A stretch of DNA of 64,000 nucleotides, from the NCBI GenBank assembly GCA_041572755.1, contig JBFFRY010000013.1, positions 1-64,000 on the forward strand, in the 5' to 3' direction. Positions 31,866-40,004 of the stretch are shown in pieces. The DNA comes from JBFELU01 sp041572755. Lineage in GTDB: Bacteria; Actinomycetota; Acidimicrobiia; Spongiisociales; UBA11373. Position numbers and translations under genes: made by a program. Position 1 is the stretch's first letter. The number at the start of each line of letters is the position of its first letter. The notes beneath the pieces were generated by a model. The model saw only the letters and a program-made list of their open reading frames with translations, was not told the DNA's origin and searched no databases.

Positions 31866-33137
31866 TCATTCCCCGGTGAGCGTCGCGGTGGCGATCTCGC
31901 GCCCGATGTCGTCGATGAGGTCGAGGAGATCGGTTCGCATCTCTCGAAGGAGGTCCCGGACGCCGTCGATCTGCTTCCCGGCGGCGGTCAGGGATCGTTG
32001 TCCGGTCTTGAACCGTTCCGCCAGGATGCGGATGCGATCGACCCGCTCGGCCAGCATCGTCGCATCGACGCTCTTGGGACCGGTCATCCCCCGGGCCGAC
32101 AGGACGGTGACGGCCCACCGCATCGCCACTCGGAACAGGGCTCCGTCGCCGTCGTCGACCACCAGGACCCGGTCGCCGTAGACGCCGAAGTTGCCCACTT
32201 CGGCCGGAAAGGCCTCCCGGGCCGAGATGCAGATCCCGAAGTCGGCCCGGCGATTGGCCATGGCGCGATCCAGCTCCTCGAGGATCCCGTTCTTGCCGGA
32301 CAGAGTGAGCGACGCCTGGTTCTTGGCCTCGACGACGATCCGGTGGCCACCGGGGAGCTCGATGGTGAAGTCCCCCACGGTCGCAGCCGGGCCGAGCTCA
32401 CCGGAAAGCGACGACACCCTCTCGACGAGACACCCGCCGATGCTCCCCGCCTCCGATCTGAGGATCGCCTCGACCGTGTCCTCGAAGTCGAGACCCTGGG
32501 CGGTGCCTCGGGCGGCTTCCTCCGCCCGCCCTTGCGCCCGGCCCTGGGAGTGGACGATCAGCGTGCGGAGTTCGTCGAACCGAGTGTCGATCGAATCGGC
32601 CAGTCCGGCCAGGAGTGAGCCGTCGGCGTGGGGATCGAGCGCGGCGCGTAGGCGTTGCTCCAGGACACCCTGTGGACCGACCAGATCGGCGATGCGTTGC
32701 AGGAACTCGGTGGTGTGGCTGTCGCCCCCGTTCGGGTCGAGCCTGTCGAGGAGGGCGTCGCGCCACTCGGTGAATTCCTCCAGGGCGCGTGACAGGAGGG
32801 AACTGCGCCGGTCGGGGTCGAACCGCTCGGCGAAGGCCTGCTCTCCGGTGGCGATGATGGCGGAAAGCCGCTCCTCGGAGGTGGCGAGCACCGCCCCGAG
32901 GGTCTGTCGCACTTGAGCGTCCACCGAGGCCACGTCGAGCCCGATCCCCATCGTGACCAGGCCCTGGGCACCGGCGCGGAGGATCCGGGCGAGGAGTTCG
33001 GGGTGGTCCTCGACCGGCTGTGACCGCACCAGGCCGGCCAGGGTCGGGTCTACGACCGTCAAACCGGTGATGGTGACCCGGTCCCCGACGACCTCGACCC
33101 TTGCTTCCGGGGTGGGGAGGTGGCGCACGCTCGTCAT
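31866..33137 (-). CDS. Coiled-coil protein with nuclease-like (DUF2130-type) domain
   Basis: The 423-residue protein begins with a small beta domain (about 5-40). A long helical, probably coiled-coil region covers about 45-220, rich in Glu, Arg, Leu and Ala. Near 230 a GLDFEDTVEAILRSE segment leads into a domain with VGDFTIELPGG and HRIVVEAKN. That pattern, an acidic residue on one strand followed by E-x-K on the next, is the mark of PD-(D/E)XK nucleases and resembles DUF2130. The C-terminus is helical again. The ATG at 33137 is used. Its start is 79 bases from the divergent GTPase operon. Nuclease activity is inferred from the motif only. Confidence 0.75.
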   Translation of the reverse strand: MTSVRHLPTPEARVEVVGDRVTITGLTVVDPTLAGLVRSQPVEDHPELLARILRAGAQGLVTMGIGLDVASVDAQVRQTLGAVLATSEERLSAIIATGEQAFAERFDPDRRSSLLSRALEEFTEWRDALLDRLDPNGGDSHTTEFLQRIADLVGPQGVLEQRLRAALDPHADGSLLAGLADSIDTRFDELRTLIVHSQGRAQGRAEEAARGTAQGLDFEDTVEAILRSEAGSIGGCLVERVSSLSGELGPAATVGDFTIELPGGHRIVVEAKNQASLTLSGKNGILEELDRAMANRRADFGICISAREAFPAEVGNFGVYGDRVLVVDDGDGALFRVAMRWAVTVLSARGMTGPKSVDATMLAERVDRIRILAERFKTGQRSLTAAGKQIDGVRDLLREMRTDLLDLIDDIGREIATATLTGE

Positions 33138-33202
33138 GAACCCAACGTACGAAGAGGGTGTGACACGAATTGCCGCGCAACCCGGGGAGGCGTCGCCTGT
33201 GC

Positions 33203-33208
33203 CACAAT
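33203..33208 (+). promoter_or_regulatory. -10 box CACAAT for the GTPase operon
   Basis: The box lies eight bases before the GTG at 33217. This spacing favours that GTG over the one at 33211 or codons further upstream. Confidence 0.45.
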
Positions 33209-33216
33209 CAGTGGTT

Positions 33217-34659
33217 GTGACCACCCAATCATCGCTGGGTGCCGACCTGGCACGAGTTGCCGCTGCGCTCGGAGGAACCGAGCTGGTGCTCTCCGGGCCT
33301 GAGGCGGAGGGGCGCCGCCGTGCCTTGCAGATCACCGTCGGCCGTTACCTCCTTCCCAAGGTGTCCGACCCGACCGCGCCGCTGATCGCGGTGATCGTTG
33401 GGCCCACCGGGAGTGGCAAGTCTGCGCTGGTGAACGCCATGGCCGGGCGCGCCGTCGCCGCCACGGGTCCGCTGCGGCCGACGACCCGAACCCCGATCGT
33501 ATGGTCGGCGGGGGACCTTCCGGGGAATCTGATCGAGGTGTTCCCCGAGGCCGGCGAGCGGGCGACGGCGGGTCTGCGACCGCCGCCGGACGGCATGGTG
33601 ATCGTCGATTCCCCGCCACCCGGCGTGGCGACGGTCGATTCGATGGACCTCACGATCACGCTGCTCGAGATCGCCGACGTCTGCGTGTTCGTGGCCAGCG
33701 AACGGCGGTATGCCGATGCCGAAGCATGGCGTCTCCTCGGCATTGCCACCCGCCGTCGAATGCCGACCATCACGGTGCTCAATCGGCTCAGTGGGGGTGC
33801 CGCCACGCAGCGCCTCCTTCGCGAAGACATGGCCCGCCACCTCGTGCGGCAGGGACTGCTGCGCCGCCTCCACCCTGAAGGAGTCATCGGGATCGAGGAG
33901 GCCGCAACCCCGGCCGGCATCGAGTCGGCCGTGCTGAGGAAGGAACTCGAGAATCTGGCCGATCCTCAGGCGCGGCACGCCATCGTGGCGGAAGGCATCG
34001 AGTCGGCGATCGCCGAGGTTCAGCGCGGGCTCGTCAAGGTGCGGGAGTCGGTCGAGTTCGAGCGCAGACGGCACCGCCATCTCTCGCGTTTGACGGTCGA
34101 TGCATACGACTCGGAGTGTGCCGCGTTGCGGTCGTCGCTGGCCCGAGGGGAGTTGGCGGCTCTGGCGGGTCAACCCAGGCGCCTGGCCGTCGATCTCGGC
34201 TCGGTGGTGACCAGGAGGGCAACGGGTGCATCGCGGCGGGCGGCGGCGGCGTGGGACCTCGACTCGGCGGGGCGCCGGGCGCTCGAGCGGGAACCCGGGT
34301 TGTGGACCCACGGACCGCGGACCCCGCGTCTCGCCCATGAAGCCATCGCCTCCTGGCTGCACGGGCTCCCCGACCTGGTGAAGAAGCCGTCGGGTCGCCG
34401 TCTCCGTCGGGGATGGCGCCGCCGGGCCGCCGACTGGCTTCGCCGGGTCTCCCTCGACCCATCTTTGGTGCCCACCGGCCGGCTCCGTCGCCGGGTTGCC
34501 CGGATCCCCGGGTCGGCGGAGCGGGCGAGGCAGCGTCTGGGCGAGGCGATGGCGGACGTGCTGGAGGCCGACCGGCAGAGGTTCCAAGCAGCGCTCGGCG
34601 ACTCGATCCCGAGCTCGGTGGACGACCGCCTGTGGCTGGAGACGGGGGCCGATCGATGA
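33217..34659 (+). CDS. Dynamin-like/YfjP-type GTPase, first of a pair
   Basis: The 480-residue protein has an N-terminal GTPase domain and a long basic C-terminal helical part. The P-loop is GPTGSGKSAL near residue 66, G3 is IVDSPPPG near 128, and a switch threonine lies in RPTTRTP. The G4 position reads VLNRLS instead of N-K-x-D, so guanine specificity may be weakened. The C-terminal half has patches such as GRRLRRGWRRRAADWLRR, which could bind membrane phospholipid or nucleic acid. The next gene starts inside its stop codon (ATGA) and encodes a second GTPase. Paired GTPases of this size recall the dynamin-like pairs of actinobacteria. Confidence 0.82.
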   Translation: MTTQSSLGADLARVAAALGGTELVLSGPEAEGRRRALQITVGRYLLPKVSDPTAPLIAVIVGPTGSGKSALVNAMAGRAVAATGPLRPTTRTPIVWSAGDLPGNLIEVFPEAGERATAGLRPPPDGMVIVDSPPPGVATVDSMDLTITLLEIADVCVFVASERRYADAEAWRLLGIATRRRMPTITVLNRLSGGAATQRLLREDMARHLVRQGLLRRLHPEGVIGIEEAATPAGIESAVLRKELENLADPQARHAIVAEGIESAIAEVQRGLVKVRESVEFERRRHRHLSRLTVDAYDSECAALRSSLARGELAALAGQPRRLAVDLGSVVTRRATGASRRAAAAWDLDSAGRRALEREPGLWTHGPRTPRLAHEAIASWLHGLPDLVKKPSGRRLRRGWRRRAADWLRRVSLDPSLVPTGRLRRRVARIPGSAERARQRLGEAMADVLEADRQRFQAALGDSIPSSVDDRLWLETGADR

Positions 34660-35852
34660 GCGACATCCTGCGCGTCGTCGACGGCCTCGATCTCGTCGTC
34701 GAGCTGTCTGAAGGGGTGGTGCACCCCGATGACGTCACCCGGGCGCGACAGACGGCGCTCCAGACCCGACATCGCGGTGGGTACCTCGGGGGCACCCTCG
34801 TGATGGCCATTGTGGGGGGCACCGGATCGGGGAAGTCGAGCCTGCTCAACGCCCTTGCCGGGGAGCGGGTGGCATCGGTGAGCCCCGTGCGGCCCCACAC
34901 CAACCGCCCCCTGGCTTGGATCCCCGAAGACGGAGGGTCGCCGCTCGACGAGCTCCTCGATCGCCTCGAGGTCGACGAGCGAGTCGTGCATCGTCGGTTT
35001 CCCGGTCTGGCGCTTCTGGATGCCACCGACTTCGACTCGATCGATCGGGATCACCGCGCTCGACTGGAACGGCTGCTTCCCGAGATCGACGGCATCATCT
35101 GGGTCTTCGACCCCGAGAAGTACCACGACCCTGCGATCCATGACGAGTTCATCGCCCCGCTCGCCGACTCCGCGCCGCAGTTCGTCTTCGTGCTCAATCA
35201 GATCGACCGAATCGATGAGCGAGAGCGGCTGGCGATCGCCGACGATCTGAGAGCGACGCTGGTGTCGGACGGGATCGCCGAACCCGTCCTGTTCTTCGCA
35301 GCCGCCGATCCACCCGACGGGCGGCCGCGTGGCGTCGATTTGCTGGCCGGGTTCCTCGAGAATCGCCTCGATGCCAAACGCGTGCAGATGGGGGCGGTTC
35401 TCGGGGAGGCGAGGCGCGTCGCCGCCGGCCTGGCATCGGCGGCGGGTGTCGCCCACGGCGGCTCCCTCGCCTTCGAGGAGCGGTGGAGCCCCTTCGTGAC
35501 CGCGGCGGTCTCGGCATTGTCGGCCAATCGGGGACCCGGTGTGGTCAATGAGGTCTTGTGTGGGCTCGAGGACCTGGTCGGCCATCTGGCGGTCGAAGCC
35601 GGCGGAGTGTTCGCCCAGAAGCTGCGGGGAACCTTCCCCCCCAACCACCTCGAAGAGGTCCTGGGTCAGGCGCTGGCGCGAGCCGCCGGTGCTCCCGACC
35701 GCGACACCGCACGCCGAGTGCTCGCCGACCACCTGCAGGTTGGTGTCGGCGGCCCCTTGCGGGAGATCCTCTGGGAACGGGCGGCGCTGTCGGCCTCCTT
35801 GGCCGGCTTCGTCGTCGATGCCGAGGCGGCACAGCAGGCGCTCCAGCGGTGA
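34656..35852 (+). CDS. Dynamin-like/YfjP-type GTPase, second of a pair
   Basis: This 398-residue protein carries all GTPase motifs: the P-loop GGTGSGKSSLLNAL near residue 53, a switch threonine in RPHTNRP, G3 LLDATDFDS near 120, and G4 FVLNQID near 175. The G3 motif ends in DFDS rather than DxxG, which is unusual. The helical C-terminal part has no obvious membrane helix. Overlaps of four bases on both sides tie its translation to the first GTPase and to the eIF2B-like protein. A heteromeric GTPase pair acting at the membrane is a reasonable guess, but nothing here shows the substrate or the partner. Confidence 0.82.
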   Translation: MSDILRVVDGLDLVVELSEGVVHPDDVTRARQTALQTRHRGGYLGGTLVMAIVGGTGSGKSSLLNALAGERVASVSPVRPHTNRPLAWIPEDGGSPLDELLDRLEVDERVVHRRFPGLALLDATDFDSIDRDHRARLERLLPEIDGIIWVFDPEKYHDPAIHDEFIAPLADSAPQFVFVLNQIDRIDERERLAIADDLRATLVSDGIAEPVLFFAAADPPDGRPRGVDLLAGFLENRLDAKRVQMGAVLGEARRVAAGLASAAGVAHGGSLAFEERWSPFVTAAVSALSANRGPGVVNEVLCGLEDLVGHLAVEAGGVFAQKLRGTFPPNHLEEVLGQALARAAGAPDRDTARRVLADHLQVGVGGPLREILWERAALSASLAGFVVDAEAAQQALQR

Positions 35853-36742
35853 CCCGGATCTTCGGTGGTGATCCGGGCGGAACCGACTGGAAGAACTGGT
35901 CGTCGTGGCGGCGGGTGAGCACCATCGGTCTGCTGCCAATCGGTGGTGCTGCGGCCGCCGGTGGCCTCGCATCCGGCAGCCTGGCCGAGTTCGTGGAGAC
36001 ACTGGCCTCATACGCTCCCGAGGCCTACCCCGGCCCGGTTCGGGACCTGGCAGAGGAACTCCTTCGGCGCCAGCCGGCGATCGCCCCCATCGTCGGGCTG
36101 GTCAACACCGTGCTACTGCATCTCCACGAGGGACCGGAGCGGCTGGCGTCGGAGCTGCGTGAACTCGAGCAGAGGATCACGACGTCGGGGCGGCTCCTCG
36201 GTGAGGTGGGAGCGGCGCTCGTGGAGGACGGTGCTGCAGTCCTCACCTTCGGGGGATCGGGTTCGGTACGGGCCGTGCTCATGGAAGCGGCCGACAACGG
36301 GCGGGTCTTCGTGTCCTGTGCGGCAACCATGCCGATGGCAGAAGGGGTGGAGATGGCCGCCGACCTGGCGGCAGCCGGCCTTGCCGTCGACCTGGTGCCC
36401 GACGAGGAGGTTCCCGACGTGATCCCCGATCACGATCTGGTGCTCATGGGAGTGAGCGCCCTCGGCCCCGATGCGGTGATGAACATCGCCGGATCGGCGG
36501 AGATCGTCGATGAGGCCCGGGCATCCGGGGTTCCGGTGTATCTGATCGCCTCGGTCGAGAAGGCTCTTCCCGGGATCCTCTTCGACCGAGCGGTGGCAGC
36601 CGGCGAGGCGGAGGGGTACTACGAGCCGATTCCGCTGGACGCCATCTCGTTGGTCGTGACCGAGTTCGGGGTCCTCGACCCACGGGCCGCCGGGGCGCTC
36701 GCCGCCGACCGGGTCGTTGCCGACCCGCTCATCGACGCCTGA
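35849..36742 (+). CDS. eIF2B/ribose-1,5-bisphosphate-isomerase-like protein
   Basis: The C-terminal two thirds have the eIF2B alpha/beta/delta fold, shared with methylthioribose-1-phosphate isomerase and ribose-1,5-bisphosphate isomerase. VLTFGGSGSVRAVLMEA near 131, VSCAATMPMAEG near 153, HDLVLMGVSALGPDAVMN near 193 and VPVYLIASVEKALP near 230 follow the family order. The catalytic Cys of the isomerases could correspond to the SCAA cysteine, while the Asp usually found in their GADAI-type motif is changed here to SALGPDAV. The N-terminal third is helical. The GTG start overlaps the GTPase stop by four bases. Bacterial members have no translation-factor role, so the function is unclear. Confidence 0.78.
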   Translation: MTRIFGGDPGGTDWKNWSSWRRVSTIGLLPIGGAAAAGGLASGSLAEFVETLASYAPEAYPGPVRDLAEELLRRQPAIAPIVGLVNTVLLHLHEGPERLASELRELEQRITTSGRLLGEVGAALVEDGAAVLTFGGSGSVRAVLMEAADNGRVFVSCAATMPMAEGVEMAADLAAAGLAVDLVPDEEVPDVIPDHDLVLMGVSALGPDAVMNIAGSAEIVDEARASGVPVYLIASVEKALPGILFDRAVAAGEAEGYYEPIPLDAISLVVTEFGVLDPRAAGALAADRVVADPLIDA

Positions 36743-37682
36743 GCCGGGAGGGTCGATCTCTCCGGGTCTGATCGACCACCAGCAAAGGCCGGTCCTCGAT
36801 CGAGATCTCGATTCGACTCGCCTTGCCCAGCAGCTCCCCGTCGGCCTCCACCCATGCCATCGGGTCGGCTTCCACGGTGAGCCGGTCCAAGTCGGACCAC
36901 ACCTCGACTCCGGGGACTTCGGTGAGGTCGGCACCTCGGGCCGCCTTCACGACGAGCCTGACCAGGCGAGTGGTGGTGAGGCGCCGGGCGACCACGGCCA
37001 GGGGCCCGGTGGCGACCTTGCCCCCCAGGCGGAGGGCGAGCGGACCGAAGAAGGTGAACCGATCGTGGACCTGAAACAGCACCGCCGCCGCCTCGGCGGT
37101 GCGGTCGCCGGATGCCACCCGAAGATGGGGGAGGCGGCGGCGGTAGTCGGTGAGCGCCACCCGGAGTGCGCTGCGGGCGTAGTGGAGAGATCCAAACGAG
37201 ACCTTGCTCAGCGGAGTCCGCTCGGCGACCTCGACGACCGCCGCATCGAAGCCCACCCCGGCGCCGAAAGTGACGACCTCGTTCCGTACGCCCAGCGGGG
37301 AGTCGGTCTCGATGCGGCCGACGGTCACCGGCCGAACCGTCCGGCTGGTGACCAGCGTCTCGGCGGCGTCACGGGGTCGACCCGGGGCACCCGTCAACCT
37401 GGCGAGCACGTTGGTGGTGCCGGCGGGGATGATCGCGAGCGCACTCCCGGTGCCCACCAGGCCGCCGGCGACCTGGTGGATCACCCCGTCACCCCCCATG
37501 GCCACGACGACGTCGTAACCATCCGCCGCCGCTTCGGCTGCAGCCCGGCGCGCCTCGCCGGGCGTCGGGGGCCAGACGGGGGTCACGTCGAAGGGACCGG
37601 TCAGGGTTGCCACCACCTCACGGTGGAGCGATGCCGTGAAGCCCGATGCCACGGGGTTGGAGACGAGCACGAGACGACGCAT
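36729..37682 (-). CDS. Diacylglycerol-kinase-family lipid kinase
   Basis: This cytosolic or peripheral enzyme phosphorylates diacylglycerol or a related lipid with ATP. The catalytic signature VVVAMGGDGVIHQVAGGL near residues 59-76 contains the GGDG motif. IIPAGTTNVLAR near 88 is the usual next strand, and AGVGFDAAVV near 142 follows. At 317 residues it matches DgkB/YegS-type kinases. Its last 14 bases overlap the end of the convergent eIF2B-like gene. It is divergent from the phosphoribosyltransferase with 31 bases between starts. Confidence 0.88.
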   Translation of the reverse strand: MRRLVLVSNPVASGFTASLHREVVATLTGPFDVTPVWPPTPGEARRAAAEAAADGYDVVVAMGGDGVIHQVAGGLVGTGSALAIIPAGTTNVLARLTGAPGRPRDAAETLVTSRTVRPVTVGRIETDSPLGVRNEVVTFGAGVGFDAAVVEVAERTPLSKVSFGSLHYARSALRVALTDYRRRLPHLRVASGDRTAEAAAVLFQVHDRFTFFGPLALRLGGKVATGPLAVVARRLTTTRLVRLVVKAARGADLTEVPGVEVWSDLDRLTVEADPMAWVEADGELLGKASRIEISIEDRPLLVVDQTRRDRPSRLRRR

Positions 37683-37701
37683 CGAGGCAAGGCTAGGGCG
37701 G

Positions 37702-37707
37702 TACCCT
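37702..37707 (+). promoter_or_regulatory. -10 box TACCCT of a leaderless start
   Basis: The box ends six bases before the GTG of the phosphoribosyltransferase gene, in a divergent gap of only 31 bases. Confidence 0.55.
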
Positions 37708-37713
37708 CGAGGG

Positions 37714-38340
37714 GTGGACGGCTACCGGGACCGACGGGAAGCAGGCGGTGTCCTCGCCGAGGCGTTGGCGCATCATCGCAGTGCCGATCCTCTGGTCCTC
37801 GGCGTCGCCAGGGGTGGAGTGGTGGTAGCGGCGGTGGTGGCGAAGGCACTGGGCGGAACTCTCGATGTGGTGGTGGCGCGCAAGGTCGGTGCGCCGTTCA
37901 GCCCCGAACTGGCCCTGGGCGCGGTGGCCGACGGGGGAGTGTCGATCATCGAGCGGGAGATGGCGGATCGCCTCGGTGTCGCGGAAGCCGAACTCGAGGA
38001 AGCGATCCACCGGGCCCGCACGGAGCTGGCACAGCGGCAGAGCCGGTATCGGGGTGATGCCTCCCCGGGGATCGCCGGGCGCACGGTGATCGTCGTGGAC
38101 GACGGAGTGGCCACCGGCGCCACGCTCCGGGCGGCGCTTCGGTCGGTGCGCAATGAGGGGCCCGCCCACCTGGTGTGCGCCGTCCCGGTGGGACCCCCGT
38201 CGACCGTCGATCTCCTCATCGACGATGCCGACGAGGTGGTGTGTCCCCTGCAGCCGCTGCGGTTCCGGGCCGTGGGCGAGTGGTACCGCCAATTCGATCA
38301 GACCTCTGATGCCGAGGTGCTGGGGCTGCTCGGCCGCTGA
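37714..38340 (+). CDS. Phosphoribosyltransferase-domain protein
   Basis: The 208-residue protein is a type I phosphoribosyltransferase. The PRPP-binding motif VIVVDDGVATGATLRAALRSV lies at about residues 126-146. The N-terminal LVLGVARGGVVVAAVVA and DVVVARKVGAP segments match a group of stand-alone PRTases often found with dienelactone-hydrolase domains. No hood sequence identifies a particular base. The GTG at 37714 is taken because the fold starts there and a -10 box sits just ahead. It may act in nucleotide salvage, but this is a family-level guess. Confidence 0.85.
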   Translation: MDGYRDRREAGGVLAEALAHHRSADPLVLGVARGGVVVAAVVAKALGGTLDVVVARKVGAPFSPELALGAVADGGVSIIEREMADRLGVAEAELEEAIHRARTELAQRQSRYRGDASPGIAGRTVIVVDDGVATGATLRAALRSVRNEGPAHLVCAVPVGPPSTVDLLIDDADEVVCPLQPLRFRAVGEWYRQFDQTSDAEVLGLLGR

Positions 38341-38414
38341 GCGACGAGCATCGGCCGGCCCGGTGCGACGGCCGCGGCAACCGAGTTCCTCTCGTTCTTG
38401 TCACACCCGGTGCC

Positions 38415-38420
38415 TACGGT
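38415..38420 (+). promoter_or_regulatory. -10 box TACGGT before the 54-aa gene
   Basis: The box ends seven bases before the ATG at 38428. Its presence is one of the reasons to accept this small frame as a gene. Confidence 0.5.
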
Positions 38421-38427
38421 GGAAGGC

Positions 38428-38592
38428 ATGAAGGATCAGAACATCGCACCGATTGCCCGCACCCGGACCGTCTCGATCCCGACGCCCGTCGAGGCTTGGC
38501 TGGCGGCCTTCGATCTCGACGCCGTGGAGGTCGATGCCTGCCCGATCGTCGATTGCATCGCCTGCCGGCCCGAGTTGACCCGGGCCGCCTGA
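38428..38592 (+). CDS. Cysteine-containing mini-protein (54 aa)
   Basis: The protein begins MKDQNIAPIARTRTVSIPTP. An acidic middle, AWLAAFDLDAVEVDA, is followed by CPIVDCIAC near residues 41-49, three cysteines in nine residues. This could bind a metal or form a disulfide. There is no signal peptide or membrane helix. The evidence for coding is a well-placed -10 box, an ATG start, an amino-acid composition unlike a chance frame, and a clean fit between two genes. It lies 44 bases before the MFS transporter. No family is recognised. Confidence 0.6.
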   Translation: MKDQNIAPIARTRTVSIPTPVEAWLAAFDLDAVEVDACPIVDCIACRPELTRAA

Positions 38593-38624
38593 TCGATCGA
38601 CCACGGCCGGATCGGCCGGCCTGA

Positions 38625-38630
38625 TACATT
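38625..38630 (+). promoter_or_regulatory. -10 box TACATT of a leaderless start
   Basis: The box ends six bases before the GTG of the MFS transporter gene at 38637, separate from the signal of the mini-protein upstream. Confidence 0.5.
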
Positions 38631-38636
38631 CCGGCG

Positions 38637-39917
38637 GTGGACCAGTACCGCCCGACCCGGCTGAGCATCGCGGCCTGGGCCTCGTACGATCTCGCCAACA
38701 CCATCTTCGCCCTGGGAGTGGGGGCCCTCTACTTCCCCGGGTGGCTGACCGATCACGTCGACGACCTTCCCGGGATGCTGCGCGGCGGGGGTGAAGCCGA
38801 TCTGGCGCTGGCCGTGACCATCGACGTGGCCATGGTGTTCGTCATCGTGCTGGGTCCGTGGATCGGGGCCCGCAGCGATCACTCCGGTCGCCGCATCCGC
38901 TTCCTGGTTCCGGCCACCCTGATCGCCGTGGTGCCCACCTTCTTCCTCGGAACCGCGGCGGCCGCGCCGTCGCTGGTGCTGTTCGGGGTGGCCTTGATCG
39001 GATTCCACCTCGGATCGGTGGTCTACGACTCGCTGCTCCCCGATGTGAGCACCCCCGAAACGATCGGGCGGGTCTCCGGAATCGGAATCGCCGTCGGCTA
39101 TCTCGGGTCGGTGGTGGCGTGGTTGACCGGGGTGCTCCTGCTCGACGAGTACGGCTACCCGGCTGTATTTCGCACCATCGCCGTTGCCTTTCTCGTCTTT
39201 GCCCTCCCCACCTTCACCCTGGTGAAGGAGCGCCCCCGGCTTCGCCAACCCGGCCCCACGCCGGCGATCAGCGAGAGCCTGCGCCGAGTGGTTCGGGCTT
39301 GGCAAAGGGCCCGCGGGTATCGCGGCGTGGTTCGCTTCCTCGTCGGCAGGTTCCTGTACACCGATGCGATCAACACCCTCATCGGTGGCTTCCTCACCAT
39401 CTACGTCATCGAGGAAGTCGGATTCAGTGATGGTCAGGTCCAGGATCTCCTCATCGTCGCCATCGTCGGGGCTCTGCTGGGGGGCCTGATCGGCGGCAGA
39501 ATCGTTGATCGGACCGGCCCCCGCCGGCTGCTCCACTCGGTACTGCATCTGTGGATGGTGGCGCTGGTCCTCGGGATCGTGGCCGGCACGCTGGCATCGC
39601 AGACGATGGCATGGCCCCTCGGTGGTCTTGGTGGCTTGGCGCTCGGAGCGACCTGGGCGGCCGACAGGGTCTACATGCAGCGCATCTCCCCGCCCCGGCA
39701 TCTCGGTGAGTTCTACGGCCTCTACGCCGTGGTCGGGCGGTTCGCCACGATCCTCGGTCCCCTGCTGTGGGGAGTCCAGGTGAGCGTGTTCGGTTGGCCC
39801 CGCGAGCTGCCGCTGGCGACACTCATGGTGTTCCTGATCGCAGCCCGCATCGTTCTCCACGGCGTCGACGACGAGCTTCGCGAGTGGGGCGCCGAGGAGA
39901 TGGCGGTGCACGAGTAG
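38637..39917 (+). CDS. MFS transporter, UMF1-like
   Basis: This 426-residue transporter has about 12 hydrophobic helices. It begins AAWASYDLANTIFALGVGAL, the marker of the UMF1 (Atg22-like) branch of the major facilitator superfamily. IGARSDHSGRRIRF between helices 2 and 3 corresponds to the MFS signature loop, and GGRIVDRTGPRRLL is its repeat in the second half. Atg22 in yeast exports amino acids from the vacuole, but the bacterial substrates are unknown. A second, larger UMF1 protein is encoded at 44507-46498. Confidence 0.88.
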   Translation: MDQYRPTRLSIAAWASYDLANTIFALGVGALYFPGWLTDHVDDLPGMLRGGGEADLALAVTIDVAMVFVIVLGPWIGARSDHSGRRIRFLVPATLIAVVPTFFLGTAAAAPSLVLFGVALIGFHLGSVVYDSLLPDVSTPETIGRVSGIGIAVGYLGSVVAWLTGVLLLDEYGYPAVFRTIAVAFLVFALPTFTLVKERPRLRQPGPTPAISESLRRVVRAWQRARGYRGVVRFLVGRFLYTDAINTLIGGFLTIYVIEEVGFSDGQVQDLLIVAIVGALLGGLIGGRIVDRTGPRRLLHSVLHLWMVALVLGIVAGTLASQTMAWPLGGLGGLALGATWAADRVYMQRISPPRHLGEFYGLYAVVGRFATILGPLLWGVQVSVFGWPRELPLATLMVFLIAARIVLHGVDDELREWGAEEMAVHE

Positions 39918-40004
39918 GGAACCCGGCCGGTCGATCCAGGCGGCTTGGGGGGAGGCGGTCGGCGGCGCGGCCGCGGCATACTGGGGGAGAGCAGAGAGGA
40001 GCCC

